Assembly (NCBI GenBank): GCA_026396835.1
Contig: JAPLWA010000001.1
Span: 1 to 64,000, forward strand
Origin: Candidatus Falkowbacteria bacterium
GTDB lineage: Bacteria > Patescibacteriota > Patescibacteriia > Patescibacteriales > Patescibacteriaceae
Direction: 5' to 3'
Length of the DNA: 64,000 bases
The translations under genes and the position numbers were made by a program. The number at the start of each line of letters is the position of its first letter. Within the stretch, counting starts at the first letter, position 1. The notes under the pieces are model-generated. The model had not been told where the DNA came from and did no database searches. It saw nothing but the letters and a program-made list of their open reading frames with translations. This document shows, in pieces, positions 17,734 through 26,335 of the stretch.

Positions 17734-17970
17734 TTACCAACGTCCCATAAGCTCATCTTTGAGCTTGCCAGTACGTCGCATATATTCTTTTTTCTCGCGG
17801 AGTTCTAATCCGATTAAGGCGCTTTTACGCTTAGCTGTTTCATTCTTTTCTTTTTTGTGGTATCGGTTCTTTCTTGCTTCGTATAAGCTACCACTTTGCT
17901 GCAAACGCTTATTAAAGCGACGCAAAAAGCTTTCAAATGTTTCGCCTTTTTTTCTTTTGAATTCAACCAT
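17734..17970 (-). CDS. rpsU: Small ribosomal subunit protein bS21
   Basis: The 78-residue, very basic protein contains the bS21 core: KKGETFESFLRRFNKRLQQSG followed by a Lys/Arg-rich helical tail. bS21 binds the 30S platform near the 3' end of 16S rRNA and helps in initiation complex formation. A weak purine stretch (AGTAGGT) precedes the ATG. Convergent with relA. Confidence 0.93.
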   Translation of the reverse strand: MVEFKRKKGETFESFLRRFNKRLQQSGSLYEARKNRYHKKEKNETAKRKSALIGLELREKKEYMRRTGKLKDELMGRW

Positions 17971-18056
17971 GGATTTACCTACTTTCTAGAAATATATAAA
18001 TAAGATGTTAAGAATATAACCTATTTAAAGAGGCCTGTCAACTATAGCTTAATAAG

Positions 18057-19403
18057 CTATTTAGAGCCCAATCTTTTCTCAATCTCGTGAATAATCTTCT
18101 TGGCATCAACCACTTCTTGAGCACCTGATTCCATGTCACGAATAATTATTGTACCGTCCATCAATTCTTTCTGTCCCAAAATCAAAGTGTAGCGAACATT
18201 CATTCTCTGGGCTTCTTCAAGTTGATGTTTTAAGGCGCTATGAAGAAAGCCTTGGCTAACCTTAAAACCAGCCTTACGTAATTCTTCAAACATGGCCAAA
18301 GCTTTTTGTCTTGGCTGATCACCTAACTGAGCTAGATAAATATCAGACGCTGGATCTTCAACCGGTAAATTCAAATTTCGGATGCGGCTAACGGTTCTTT
18401 CTAGACCAATTGCTAGACCAACGGCGCTAATTGGCTTACCGAATAAGCGATCAAATAAATTATCATAACGACCACCAGATCCAAGCACAGTTTCTTTACG
18501 ACCTTCTTCTTCTGGAGAAATAAATTCAAAAACTGTTCGGTTGTAATAATCCGTAGTCCCGCCAAATAATTTTGAGTTAAGATTATATGGCACACCAAAA
18601 GCATCAAGATGTTCGATAATAGCAAAGAAATGATTTTTTGCTTCTTCTGATAAGAAATCAACAATTGCTGGAGCGTCTTGATTAATTTCTTGTAACTTTT
18701 CATCAGTCGAAGACAAGCCTTCAATTGGATGCTTAGCTAATTGTTTCTTTAACTCAAGCGGTAATTTAATTTTTTTAGTTTGCTCTTTATAGAACTCGGC
18801 TAACTTAGCTGAGTAAGCGGCACGACATTCAGCATCACCTAAACTATTAATATCAACTCTAACTTCAAGTTGTAACTCTTTGAAAAAGTTATAACCAATC
18901 ATGATTACCAAGGCATCAGCGATTGGTGATAGATTATTTATAACATCTAAAGACCACTGAGTATGCTGTCTTAACAAACCAGATTGAATGCGGTCATAAC
19001 GGAAAACTGGACCAAGCATACAAAGCTTAGCAAATTTGGTTTCATCAATTAAAGCATGCTCCATGGCAGCCCTGACCAAAGATGGTCGAAGTTGTGGGCG
19101 TAGAGCTACTTTATCATTATCATGGTCAAGGAAAGAATAAAGATTTTTTGTAACCATATCGCTTTGCTTTCCGAAGGCACGTTCAAACAACATCAATGGT
19201 TCAAGTAAAGGTGTTTCTAGGCGATCAAAATCATAAATCTTAGCTAGCTGCAAAGCTTTATCAGCCACAAGTCGCCAATAACGCCATTCTTCAGGAATGA
19301 TATCTTTAGTTCCTTTAAGCTTTGTCGGTGGTTCACCTCTGCGAGATGAACGCGGAGCTGGATTGGGAACTTTTTTCTTAGCACCAAATGTTCGTGAGGG
19401 CAT
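18057..19403 (-). CDS. hisS: Histidyl-tRNA synthetase (divergent active site)
   Basis: Class II synthetase that charges tRNA-His. The chain of 448 residues has the N-terminal LKGTKDIIPEE block, motif 2 as FRYDRIQSGLLRQHTQ, the histidine-A region GSGGRYDNL, motif 3 GLAIGLERT and a C-terminal anticodon-binding domain. Several usually invariant positions differ by eye: the RPEGT block reads RPQLR, and the catalytic LVRGLDYY region reads LFGGTTDYY without the Arg. This could be a lineage variant or a paralogue with another role, but the intact anticodon domain favours HisRS. Residues 1-25 are a basic extension. The gene is 10 bases downstream of lepB. Confidence 0.85.
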   Translation of the reverse strand: MPSRTFGAKKKVPNPAPRSSRRGEPPTKLKGTKDIIPEEWRYWRLVADKALQLAKIYDFDRLETPLLEPLMLFERAFGKQSDMVTKNLYSFLDHDNDKVALRPQLRPSLVRAAMEHALIDETKFAKLCMLGPVFRYDRIQSGLLRQHTQWSLDVINNLSPIADALVIMIGYNFFKELQLEVRVDINSLGDAECRAAYSAKLAEFYKEQTKKIKLPLELKKQLAKHPIEGLSSTDEKLQEINQDAPAIVDFLSEEAKNHFFAIIEHLDAFGVPYNLNSKLFGGTTDYYNRTVFEFISPEEEGRKETVLGSGGRYDNLFDRLFGKPISAVGLAIGLERTVSRIRNLNLPVEDPASDIYLAQLGDQPRQKALAMFEELRKAGFKVSQGFLHSALKHQLEEAQRMNVRYTLILGQKELMDGTIIIRDMESGAQEVVDAKKIIHEIEKRLGSK

Positions 19404-19413
19404 ATGAAATTAA

Positions 19414-19977
19414 TTATTTTGACAGCCCAGAAGCGCCGCCATTAATTAAACCAAAGTCGCTAACTGGCCAACCGCGTAAGAAAACTCGGCCAATAACAAA
19501 ACTTTTTTTAACTGGACCAAAACTACGTGAATCTTTAGAACCATTACGATTATCACCCATCATATAATATTCATCCGGACCAAGTTTAACTGCGCCTTCA
19601 GTTAAGGCGACGGTTGTAACATAAGCTGGCAAATATGGCTCTTCAACCTTAGAGATTAAGCCATTTTCTTCAGTTATATAAACTGAGCCATCTTTGATTT
19701 CAACTGTTTCGCCAGGCAAACCAATTAAACGCTTAATGTAATATTCTTGTGGATCTTTTGGATAGCGAAAAACGATAACGTCGCCGCGTTGCGGGGTCTT
19801 AAAACGATAAGAAATTTCGTCAACCATTAAATATTCATTTTCATGAAAATTTGGCTCCATTGAAGCACCCTTAACGTAAAAGGGTTGAACCAAAAAATAA
19901 CGAATCGGAATAATAATTGCTAAAGAAATAACAATCATTTTTACCACATCAAAAACAAAGGAAAGAAATTTTTTCAT
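19414..19977 (-). CDS. lepB: Signal peptidase I
   Basis: Membrane-bound serine protease that removes signal peptides from exported proteins. The N-terminal membrane helix (residues 8-30) is followed by the catalytic Ser39 in GASMEPN and the general-base Lys82 in IKRLIGLPGE. Box E is present as GDNRNGSKDSRSFG. Length 187 is normal for the Gram-positive-like type with one anchor. It lies between ppsA (20 bases) and hisS (10 bases), all on the minus strand, and would serve the many exported proteins in this window. Confidence 0.96.
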   Translation of the reverse strand: MKKFLSFVFDVVKMIVISLAIIIPIRYFLVQPFYVKGASMEPNFHENEYLMVDEISYRFKTPQRGDVIVFRYPKDPQEYYIKRLIGLPGETVEIKDGSVYITEENGLISKVEEPYLPAYVTTVALTEGAVKLGPDEYYMMGDNRNGSKDSRSFGPVKKSFVIGRVFLRGWPVSDFGLINGGASGLSK

Positions 19978-19997
19978 AATACTTCAAATTATATTAC

Positions 19998-22370
19998 TTA
20001 TCGCTTAAGACGCTTCTCAGTCTTAAGAATATCTATTGTTGTCTTGATAATAGTATCAGGGTTTAGGGAGATACTGTCAATTCCTTTCTCAACCAAGAAG
20101 CGAGCAAAAGACGGTATATCGCTTGGTCCTTGACCACAAATACCAACCTTAGTATTAGTCTTTTTGCCAACTTCAATCAAATAACTAATTAATGACTTAA
20201 CAGCTCCATTTTCTTCATTGGCCACACCAGCAACTTTCAAAATACCAGCATCACGGTCAATTGCCATTGTGAACTGAGTTAGGTCGTTTGAACCAATTGA
20301 AAAGCCATCAAAAATTTTAGCAAACTTTTCCGCCAAAATTATGTTAGTAGGAATTTCAGCCATAGCATAAATTTGTAAACCTTCTTTACCTTGCTTCAAA
20401 CCATGCTTTGCCATAATCTCAATCACCTTCTTGCCTTCTTCGACAGTACGGCACATTGGAATCATGATTTTCAAATTCTTTAAGCCCATAACATCACGAA
20501 CTTTTTTCAAAGCTAAACATTCTAGAACGAAAGCTGCTTGATAAGCTGGATCATAATAACGACTAGCACCACGCCAACCCATCATTGGGTTTGATTCAAT
20601 TGGCTCATAAGCCCTACCACCAACTAAGTTGGCGTATTCATTAGTTTTAAAATCCGACAAACGAATAATAACTGGTTTCGGGTAGAACGCCGCGGCGATG
20701 ATCCCGACTCCCTGAGCCAACTTATCAATAAAGAATTGTTTTTTATCATCCCAACCTTCAGTAATTTTTTCAATTTCTTTTTTAGCTTTTTTATCGGCGA
20801 TATTTGGGTAATTTATTAAAGCCATTGGGTGAGCTTTAATATAATTGTTAACGATGAATTCTTCTCTCGCTAGACCGACGCCGTCATTAGGAATAAAGGA
20901 AGAGGTAAAAGCAATTTCTGGTGTTCCAATATTCATCATCATCTTAGTCTTTGGTCGGCCAAGCGATTTAATGTTAGTTTTTTTAACTTTGAAAGGCACA
21001 ATACCTGGATAGACAAAGCCATCATCACCAGTCGAACAATCAACTGTAATCTTGTCACCACTCTTAATAACATGGCTAACATTTTCAGTTCCAACTACAC
21101 AAGGAATACCTAACTCACGAGAGATAATCGCGGCGTGACAAGTACGGCCACCTTTATCAGTCACAATAGCTGAGGCAATCTTCATAATTGGCTCCCAATC
21201 TGGGTCAGTCATATCAGTTACCAAAACCTGACCTTTCTTGAACTTAGATATTTCTTTAATATCCATTATCTTATTAGCTTCGCCTGATCCAATTCTTGAA
21301 CCAACACTCTTACCTCGAACAACTGGATGAGGGTGAGAAGCTAACTGGTACTCTTCAATAATATTATAATCGCGCATGCTCTGAACTGTTTCTGGACGAG
21401 CTTGAACGATGTACAATTTGTTTTCATTACCATCTAAAGCCCATTCCATGTCCATTGGTTTTTTATAATGAGCTTCAATCATCATAGCAGCACGTGCTAA
21501 TTCCTTAACTTGAGCATCAGTAATGGAAAACTTAGTTTGTTCATCAGCCTTAACCGGCACATCTTTGACTGGATTTTCACCCTTAAAATTATAAATCATT
21601 TTGATGCGCTTGCGGCTGTGATTTTTAGAAATAATTTGTCCGGTTGGCTTGAAAACTAAAAATTCATCAGGGCTGACTTTGCCTTGGACAATGTTTTCAC
21701 CTAAGCCATAAATTGAGTTAATCAAAACGACATCCTTAAAACCTGATTCAGTATCAATGGAAAACATAACACCGGAAGAAGCTAGATCTGAGCGAACCAT
21801 TTTCTGAATACCGGCTGACAAGGCGATTGAAAAATGATCAAACTTTTTATCAACGCGGTAAGAAATAGCGCGGTTGGTAAATAAAGAAGCAATACATTTT
21901 TTAACAGCAATCAAAAGTGCTTCGTGGCCGCTTATATTAAGGTAGGTCTCTTGCTGACCTGCAAAAGATGCATCTGGTAAATCTTCAGCAGTGGCTGAAG
22001 AACGAACCGCAACGTGTAAATGCTTAGTTTTATGCATTTTAGACAACTTGTCATAAGCTGTAGTGATTTCACGCTTTAATTCCGCTGGAAATTCTGCCTT
22101 AATAATTATTTCTCTAATCTGCTTACCACGGCGTGCAAGATCGTTTACATTATGAGTATCAAGTCCTTTCAAAATCTTTCTGATTTGTGCTTCTAGCCCC
22201 GTAGCTTTGAAAAAATGTCGGTAGGCCTCGGCAGTAGTAGCAAAACCATTTGGCACACGAATACCTTTAGAGGTAAGCGTACGATACATTTCACCCAAAG
22301 AAGCGTTCTTACCACCAACGGTTGGAACGTCTTTAATTCCTAAGTCCTTAAAAAATTTTATAAAAGTCAT
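19998..22370 (-). CDS. ppsA: Phosphoenolpyruvate synthase
   Basis: Converts pyruvate, ATP and water to phosphoenolpyruvate, AMP and phosphate, allowing gluconeogenesis. The 790-residue chain shows the ATP-grasp domain (residues ~5-330; VAVRSSATAEDLPDASFAGQQ region), the swivelling phosphohistidine domain with His412 in GGRTCHAAIISRELG, and the C-terminal TIM barrel ending with the catalytic Cys in KVGICGQGPSD (~755). Full length and intact. The start sits in the context CATATG, shared by several genes here, and has no Shine-Dalgarno. Confidence 0.96.
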   Translation of the reverse strand: MTFIKFFKDLGIKDVPTVGGKNASLGEMYRTLTSKGIRVPNGFATTAEAYRHFFKATGLEAQIRKILKGLDTHNVNDLARRGKQIREIIIKAEFPAELKREITTAYDKLSKMHKTKHLHVAVRSSATAEDLPDASFAGQQETYLNISGHEALLIAVKKCIASLFTNRAISYRVDKKFDHFSIALSAGIQKMVRSDLASSGVMFSIDTESGFKDVVLINSIYGLGENIVQGKVSPDEFLVFKPTGQIISKNHSRKRIKMIYNFKGENPVKDVPVKADEQTKFSITDAQVKELARAAMMIEAHYKKPMDMEWALDGNENKLYIVQARPETVQSMRDYNIIEEYQLASHPHPVVRGKSVGSRIGSGEANKIMDIKEISKFKKGQVLVTDMTDPDWEPIMKIASAIVTDKGGRTCHAAIISRELGIPCVVGTENVSHVIKSGDKITVDCSTGDDGFVYPGIVPFKVKKTNIKSLGRPKTKMMMNIGTPEIAFTSSFIPNDGVGLAREEFIVNNYIKAHPMALINYPNIADKKAKKEIEKITEGWDDKKQFFIDKLAQGVGIIAAAFYPKPVIIRLSDFKTNEYANLVGGRAYEPIESNPMMGWRGASRYYDPAYQAAFVLECLALKKVRDVMGLKNLKIMIPMCRTVEEGKKVIEIMAKHGLKQGKEGLQIYAMAEIPTNIILAEKFAKIFDGFSIGSNDLTQFTMAIDRDAGILKVAGVANEENGAVKSLISYLIEVGKKTNTKVGICGQGPSDIPSFARFLVEKGIDSISLNPDTIIKTTIDILKTEKRLKR

Positions 22371-22379
22371 ATGATTGTC

Positions 22380-22401
22380 ATCCCCGTGAAAACGGGGATC
22401 T
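22380..22401. repeat. Dispersed palindrome upstream of ppsA
   Basis: ATCCCCGT pairs with ACGGGGAT around GAAA. It is a half-unit of the GTCATCCC-type family seen in pairs at 26227-26304 and 33047-33480. Confidence 0.65.
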
Positions 22402-22453
22402 TTAGGTTTTTATTTATTTTAATTATTTATTTTTTAGAAATTTTATAGAAAGA

Positions 22454-22771
22454 TTAAATCTTGATTTTTTCACTCCACTTATAAATAAAAGGTAATTTCC
22501 ACCATTCACCAGAGTAGGCCTTAACAATACCAGCGACTGCCAAAACAATTGTAGCTAAGAATAAAACTTGACCAATCAAAGGCACCCACATTATTAAGCT
22601 AACAATGAATTCAACAATGAATAAAACTAAGCCTTGCTTAGCATGAAACTGAGCGAATTTTGAATCACGCTTTAGAAGCAAAGGAATAAGAAATAAAATC
22701 CAAAAATAAGACAAAGCTGCAATCAAGCGTGATGACTGAACATCTGGATCAAAAACGATTGGTTTAGGCAT
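22454..22771 (-). CDS. Small membrane protein, DUF4870/Tic20-like
   Basis: 105 residues with three hydrophobic segments (about 18-35, 45-65, 67-85) separated by a short loop with FAQFHAKQGLVLF. The pattern 'F..fHakQglvl' with following helices matches small membrane proteins of the DUF4870 type. No function is established. The gene stands alone between ppsA and tRNA-Leu. Confidence 0.65.
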   Translation of the reverse strand: MPKPIVFDPDVQSSRLIAALSYFWILFLIPLLLKRDSKFAQFHAKQGLVLFIVEFIVSLIMWVPLIGQVLFLATIVLAVAGIVKAYSGEWWKLPFIYKWSEKIKI

Positions 22772-22821
22772 ATTAATTTAATAAAATTATATTTTGAAAC
22801 GTAATTTATTATACCATAAAC

Positions 22822-22846
22822 AAAAAACTCCCGCGAAGCAGGAGCT
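22822..22846 (-). terminator. Terminator after tRNA-Leu
   Basis: On the minus strand CTCCTG pairs with CGGGAG, followed by TTTTTTG. It starts 14 bases past the tRNA 3' end. Confidence 0.7.
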
Positions 22847-22859
22847 TAAAACAATTACT

Positions 22860-22944
22860 TGGTGCGGATGGAGGGACTTGAACCCTCATGCCTTGCGGCA
22901 CCAGCTCCTAAGGCTGGCGTGTATACCAATTTCACCACATCCGC
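22860..22944 (-). tRNA. tRNA-Leu (anticodon TAG), CCA encoded
   Basis: An 85-nt class II tRNA with acceptor GCGGATG/CATCCGC, a long variable arm (TGCCGCAAGGCA) and anticodon loop CTTAGGA (anticodon TAG). The discriminator A is followed by a genomically encoded CCA, unlike tRNA-Val, -Pro, -Ile, -Phe and -fMet in this window. Confidence 0.95.
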
Positions 22945-22948
22945 CTAC

Positions 22949-22987
22949 GTCCGCCGAATCGGCGGACTACGGCGGACAGGTCCGCCA
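22949..22987. repeat. Two adjacent GC-rich palindromes 5' of tRNA-Leu
   Basis: GTCCGCCG pairs with CGGCGGAC (22949-22967), and GGCGGA pairs with TCCGCC (22972-22987). The stretch is much more GC-rich than its surroundings and lies between divergent tRNA-Leu and tsaD. Confidence 0.6.
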
Positions 22988-23051
22988 TAGACATTATTTT
23001 AATACTGCCATATTAGCACATTTTTTGCTATAGTAAAGCCTAGGTAAATAT

Positions 23052-24077
23052 ATGTATATATTAGCTATAGAAACAAGCTGTGATGAGACTGCGGCATCCG
23101 TCGCAGAAGGCTCTGGAAATAAGCTTAAAATTATTTCAAATGTCGTTTCCTCACAAATAAAAATTCACCAAAAATACGGCGGGGTTGTGCCTGAGGTAGC
23201 TGCGCGCGAACACGTCATCAATATAATTCCTGTAATTGACGAGGCTTTGAAGAAAGCTGGTTTAGATAGAAAAACTGCATCTAAAAAACTTTCCGCGATC
23301 GGCGTCACAATTGGGCCAGGCTTAATCACCTCTTTAATGATTGGCGTCGAAACAGCTAAGTCTTTGGCTTATGTTTGGAGATTACCGCTCGTGGCGGTTA
23401 ATCATATTGAAGGTCATATCTACAGCAACTTTATCGACCGAGAAAAAACTAAATTCCCAACAATTATTCTCACTGTTTCTGGCGGACACACACAATTAGT
23501 TTTATTAAAGAATCATCTTAGCTATAAGACTATTGGCGAGACACGAGATGACGCGGCTGGCGAAGCTTTTGATAAAGCAGCGCAACTTTTGGGTTTAGGT
23601 TATCCTGGTGGACCGATTATTTCTAAATTCGCCGAGATGTTCGACGGTAAAAAGACTATTGCCAGCTTACCTCGACCGATGCTGGATTCTAAAAATTATG
23701 ATTTTTCTTTTTCTGGCTTAAAAACCGCTTTACTGTACGCCACACAAAAAGATAAAAACTTTAAAAAGAAAATTCCTGAGTATGCTTTTGAATTTCAAGA
23801 AGCAGTTGTCGATGTTTTAGTCACCAAAACAATTCGCGCCGCTAAAGAATATAAAGCTAGGTCAGTTTTCTTAGCAGGCGGAGTGGCGGCAAATATTAGA
23901 TTGCGAGAAAAATTAGCTGAAGAAGTAAAAAAAATTGACCTAGAATTTTCTATGCCAAAAATGGAATACACAACTGATAATGCGGCGATGATTGCCTCAG
24001 CCGCTTACTTCAAATTTAAATCTAAAAAAACTGTTCCCTGGCAAAAAATTAAAGTTGATCCAAATTTGGAATTATAA
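23052..24077 (+). CDS. tsaD: tRNA N6-adenosine threonylcarbamoyltransferase TsaD
   Basis: Transfers the threonylcarbamoyl group to A37 of tRNAs that read ANN codons, in complex with TsaB and TsaE. The protein begins with the ASKHA-fold block AIETSCDETAAS and has the metal-binding pair His118/His122 in NHIEGHIY, the signature SGGHTQL, and the adenylate-binding GGVAANIRLREKL. 341 residues is the standard length. It is a single transcription unit ended by the hairpin at 24078-24104. tsaB and tsaE are not in the window. Confidence 0.97.
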   Translation: MYILAIETSCDETAASVAEGSGNKLKIISNVVSSQIKIHQKYGGVVPEVAAREHVINIIPVIDEALKKAGLDRKTASKKLSAIGVTIGPGLITSLMIGVETAKSLAYVWRLPLVAVNHIEGHIYSNFIDREKTKFPTIILTVSGGHTQLVLLKNHLSYKTIGETRDDAAGEAFDKAAQLLGLGYPGGPIISKFAEMFDGKKTIASLPRPMLDSKNYDFSFSGLKTALLYATQKDKNFKKKIPEYAFEFQEAVVDVLVTKTIRAAKEYKARSVFLAGGVAANIRLREKLAEEVKKIDLEFSMPKMEYTTDNAAMIASAAYFKFKSKKTVPWQKIKVDPNLEL

Positions 24078-24106
24078 AAGGATATTGCTCGGGCAATATC
24101 CTTCTT
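24078..24106. terminator. Terminator after tsaD (bidirectional)
   Basis: AAGGATATTGC (24078-24088) pairs with GCAATATCCTT (24093-24103) around TCGG, with short A/T runs on both sides. It separates tsaD from the convergent orphan gene. Confidence 0.8.
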
Positions 24107-24117
24107 TGAACTAAGAA

Positions 24118-24990
24118 CTAAAAAACAATTTTTCGACTCAACTCATTAAGCCGTTCTACATCCGATCTCATAAACATCCCCATTGTAATCACTGAATTCT
24201 TTGATGACTCCTCTATGTTTGCTTTAATTGACTCAATGTTACTTAATGTATTTTTAAAAACAATCGTACTACCGATCCATTCGTACAGATCTTTTGTGTT
24301 ACCAGATTCAGAAAAGAATAATTTAACTTTATTCTCCCTATCCTCCCTAGCAGCTGCATCTTGTTCTGAATCAAGAACAATCCCGTCTTGTAAGTATTTA
24401 GCAAGATTAAAATATTTGCCAATAAACAGCGGCTCTTTTCCGCTTTCTAAAAAAGGCTGAACCTGCTTTTGCTTAATTAAATCATATAGTTCATTTGCGC
24501 TAAACTGATATTTTAGTTTTATATCGAAAACGAACAGCATAATTGCTACGGTAGATAGATAATCTAAATAAATTAATTTAGATATTTTAAAAGCAGCTCC
24601 TGGACTATCCTCCCAGTTTTCAGGTATCAGGAAAAACAACTCCTCTCCCTTGCCCCAAGTAGTCTGGCCTTCTTTCACTTTTACTAATGAGCCATCGTTC
24701 AATTTAACAATTTTTTCAGCCGTTAATTTCTTACCCAGGTAATATTGAACATCTCCTCTAATAAACGAGATGTATTTCTTCTCGATATAAGAATGAATTA
24801 TCCCGACTAAGGTGAATAACAGTACCCAAGTTGAACTTAAAATCATTGAATACTTATCGCTGAATCCGGCAGTAATAAGAATGCCAACAGTAAAAAGAAA
24901 GAACAAAATACTGAAAAATAACAAGGAAGACCAGCGATCAAGTGGGCTCTTTTTTGACAAATTAAGCCAAAAGCCTCTAAAAATTTTCAT
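24118..24990 (-). CDS. Hypothetical membrane protein, 290 residues
   Basis: I do not recognise this protein. Two membrane helices lie near residues 23-42 and 50-68, and a third weaker hydrophobic stretch at ~140-155. The remainder is charged and probably cytoplasmic, with no catalytic motif I can name. The start is well supported by GAAGGAGG 9 bases upstream and by a clear promoter at 25053-25081. It is monocistronic. The strong ribosome site and this promoter type group it with the other orphan genes of the window. Confidence 0.7.
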   Translation of the reverse strand: MKIFRGFWLNLSKKSPLDRWSSLLFFSILFFLFTVGILITAGFSDKYSMILSSTWVLLFTLVGIIHSYIEKKYISFIRGDVQYYLGKKLTAEKIVKLNDGSLVKVKEGQTTWGKGEELFFLIPENWEDSPGAAFKISKLIYLDYLSTVAIMLFVFDIKLKYQFSANELYDLIKQKQVQPFLESGKEPLFIGKYFNLAKYLQDGIVLDSEQDAAAREDRENKVKLFFSESGNTKDLYEWIGSTIVFKNTLSNIESIKANIEESSKNSVITMGMFMRSDVERLNELSRKIVF

Positions 24991-25052
24991 TACAATACCC
25001 TCCTTCGGGTTATATTAATATTTATATTTGAAATAACTACTTAATTATCCTG

Positions 25053-25081
25053 AAATTAGCAAGTAACACGCATTTTGTCAA
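25053..25081 (-). promoter_or_regulatory. Promoter of the 24118-24990 gene
   Basis: TTGACA (25076-25081), 17-base spacer ending in TGC, then TAATTT (25053-25058). Same layout as the promoters at 1520-1548 and 57597-57625. Confidence 0.65.
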
Positions 25082-25088
25082 TCCAAAA

Positions 25089-25197
25089 CTCACCCCTAGC
25101 CCCTCTCTGTGCTTGCGCACAAAGAGGGGAAGTTAACTGCTAGCTAACCCTCTCCGTCAAAGATGGAGAGGGTGGACGCCGTAGGCGGCCGGGTGAG
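25089..25197. repeat. Multi-hairpin intergenic element (109 bp)
   Basis: Outer arms CTCACCC (25089-25095) and GGGTGAG (25191-25197) enclose three hairpins: CCCCTCT/AGAGGGG (25100-25129), CCCTCTCC/GGAGAGGG (25148-25172) and a small CGCC/GGCG. The layout resembles the larger element at 43021-43235, suggesting a non-autonomous MITE-like family. Confidence 0.6.
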
Positions 25198-25238
25198 GTA
25201 GATGACAAAACTTGAATTTTTTTATACACTAAGAACAT

Positions 25239-26219
25239 ATGAAAACATTATTTTCGGGCATACAGCCCTCAGGCAATTTACACATCGGCAACTACATTGG
25301 CGCCATTTCCCAATGGACAGAAATACAGAAAAATTATAACTGTATTCTTTGCGTGGTTGATTATCACGCTATTACAGTTAAACAAGATCCAAAGACACTA
25401 AATAAAACTATTTTAGATTTAGCGCGTATTTATTTAGCTGCTGGTATTGATCCAAAAAAAGCTATTATCTTTCAACAATCTGATGTCACTGAACATACCG
25501 AGCTAGGTTGGATTTTAAGTACAATCACTAAGGTTTCGGAATTAGAAAAGATGACACAGTTTAAAGATAAGACAAAGAATCAAGGTAAAGAAGGCCCTAG
25601 CGTTGGCTTGTTTAATTATCCAACTTTAATGGCAGCTGATGTTCTATTATATAACACAGATGTTGTACCAGTTGGTGAAGATCAAACTCAGCATTTAGAA
25701 ATTACTCGGGCTTTGGCTCGACGCTTTAACAATGAATTTGGCCAGACTTTTAAAGTCCCTGAAACAATTGTCAGAAAAGAAGGCGCTCGCATTATGAGCT
25801 TAGATGATCCGACTAAAAAAATGAGTAAGAGCTCTAAAATACCTAATAGCTACATTGCTTTATTGGATGAGCCGACTGTAGCTCATAAAAAAATTAAACG
25901 CGCTGTTACTGACTCTGGCAATGAAGTAAGATATGACCTAAAAAATAAAGCGGCTATTTCTAACCTCTTAACTATTTATTCAGTCCTAGCTAAAAAATCG
26001 GTTAAGGAATTAGAGCTGCTATATGAAAATAAAAACTACGGCGAATTCAAAGAAGATCTAGCCAATCTGGTAGCTAACTTCTTAGAAGATTTCCAAGCCA
26101 AATATAAAAAGTATTCAGACAAAGATGTGCGTAAGATTTTAGACAATGGTGCTAAACAAGCAAAGAAAATTGCTGAGAAAACAATCAAACTTGTTAAACA
26201 TAATTTGGGAGTTAATTAG
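25239..26219 (+). CDS. trpS: Tryptophanyl-tRNA synthetase
   Basis: Class I synthetase that charges tRNA-Trp. The HIGH motif appears as HIGN at residues 16-19 and the KMSKS loop as KKMSKSS near 197-203. The tryptophan-pocket region VGEDQTQHLEITR is intact. 326 residues is the normal bacterial size. A probable -10 (TATACA) lies only about 18 bases before the ATG, so the message is nearly leaderless. The start context is CATATG and there is no Shine-Dalgarno. Confidence 0.97.
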   Translation: MKTLFSGIQPSGNLHIGNYIGAISQWTEIQKNYNCILCVVDYHAITVKQDPKTLNKTILDLARIYLAAGIDPKKAIIFQQSDVTEHTELGWILSTITKVSELEKMTQFKDKTKNQGKEGPSVGLFNYPTLMAADVLLYNTDVVPVGEDQTQHLEITRALARRFNNEFGQTFKVPETIVRKEGARIMSLDDPTKKMSKSSKIPNSYIALLDEPTVAHKKIKRAVTDSGNEVRYDLKNKAAISNLLTIYSVLAKKSVKELELLYENKNYGEFKEDLANLVANFLEDFQAKYKKYSDKDVRKILDNGAKQAKKIAEKTIKLVKHNLGVN

Positions 26220-26226
26220 TCTCACT

Positions 26227-26304
26227 GTCATTCCAGCGTAAGCTGGAACCTAGGAGTAAAGCCGCTACGGTGAAACCCTGGGTCCCCGCTTTCGCGGGGA
26301 TGAC
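26227..26304. repeat. Pair of facing GTCAT-type palindromes
   Basis: A left unit (from 26227; TTCCAGC/AGCTGGAA) and a right unit (to 26304; TCCCCGC/CGCGGGGA) face each other with outer ends GTCAT and ATGAC, around a 20-base core. The same arrangement brackets the GIY-YIG gene at 33047-33480. Confidence 0.65.
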
Positions 26305-26335
26305 AATTTTATTAACATTATAAACACAAAACCAT

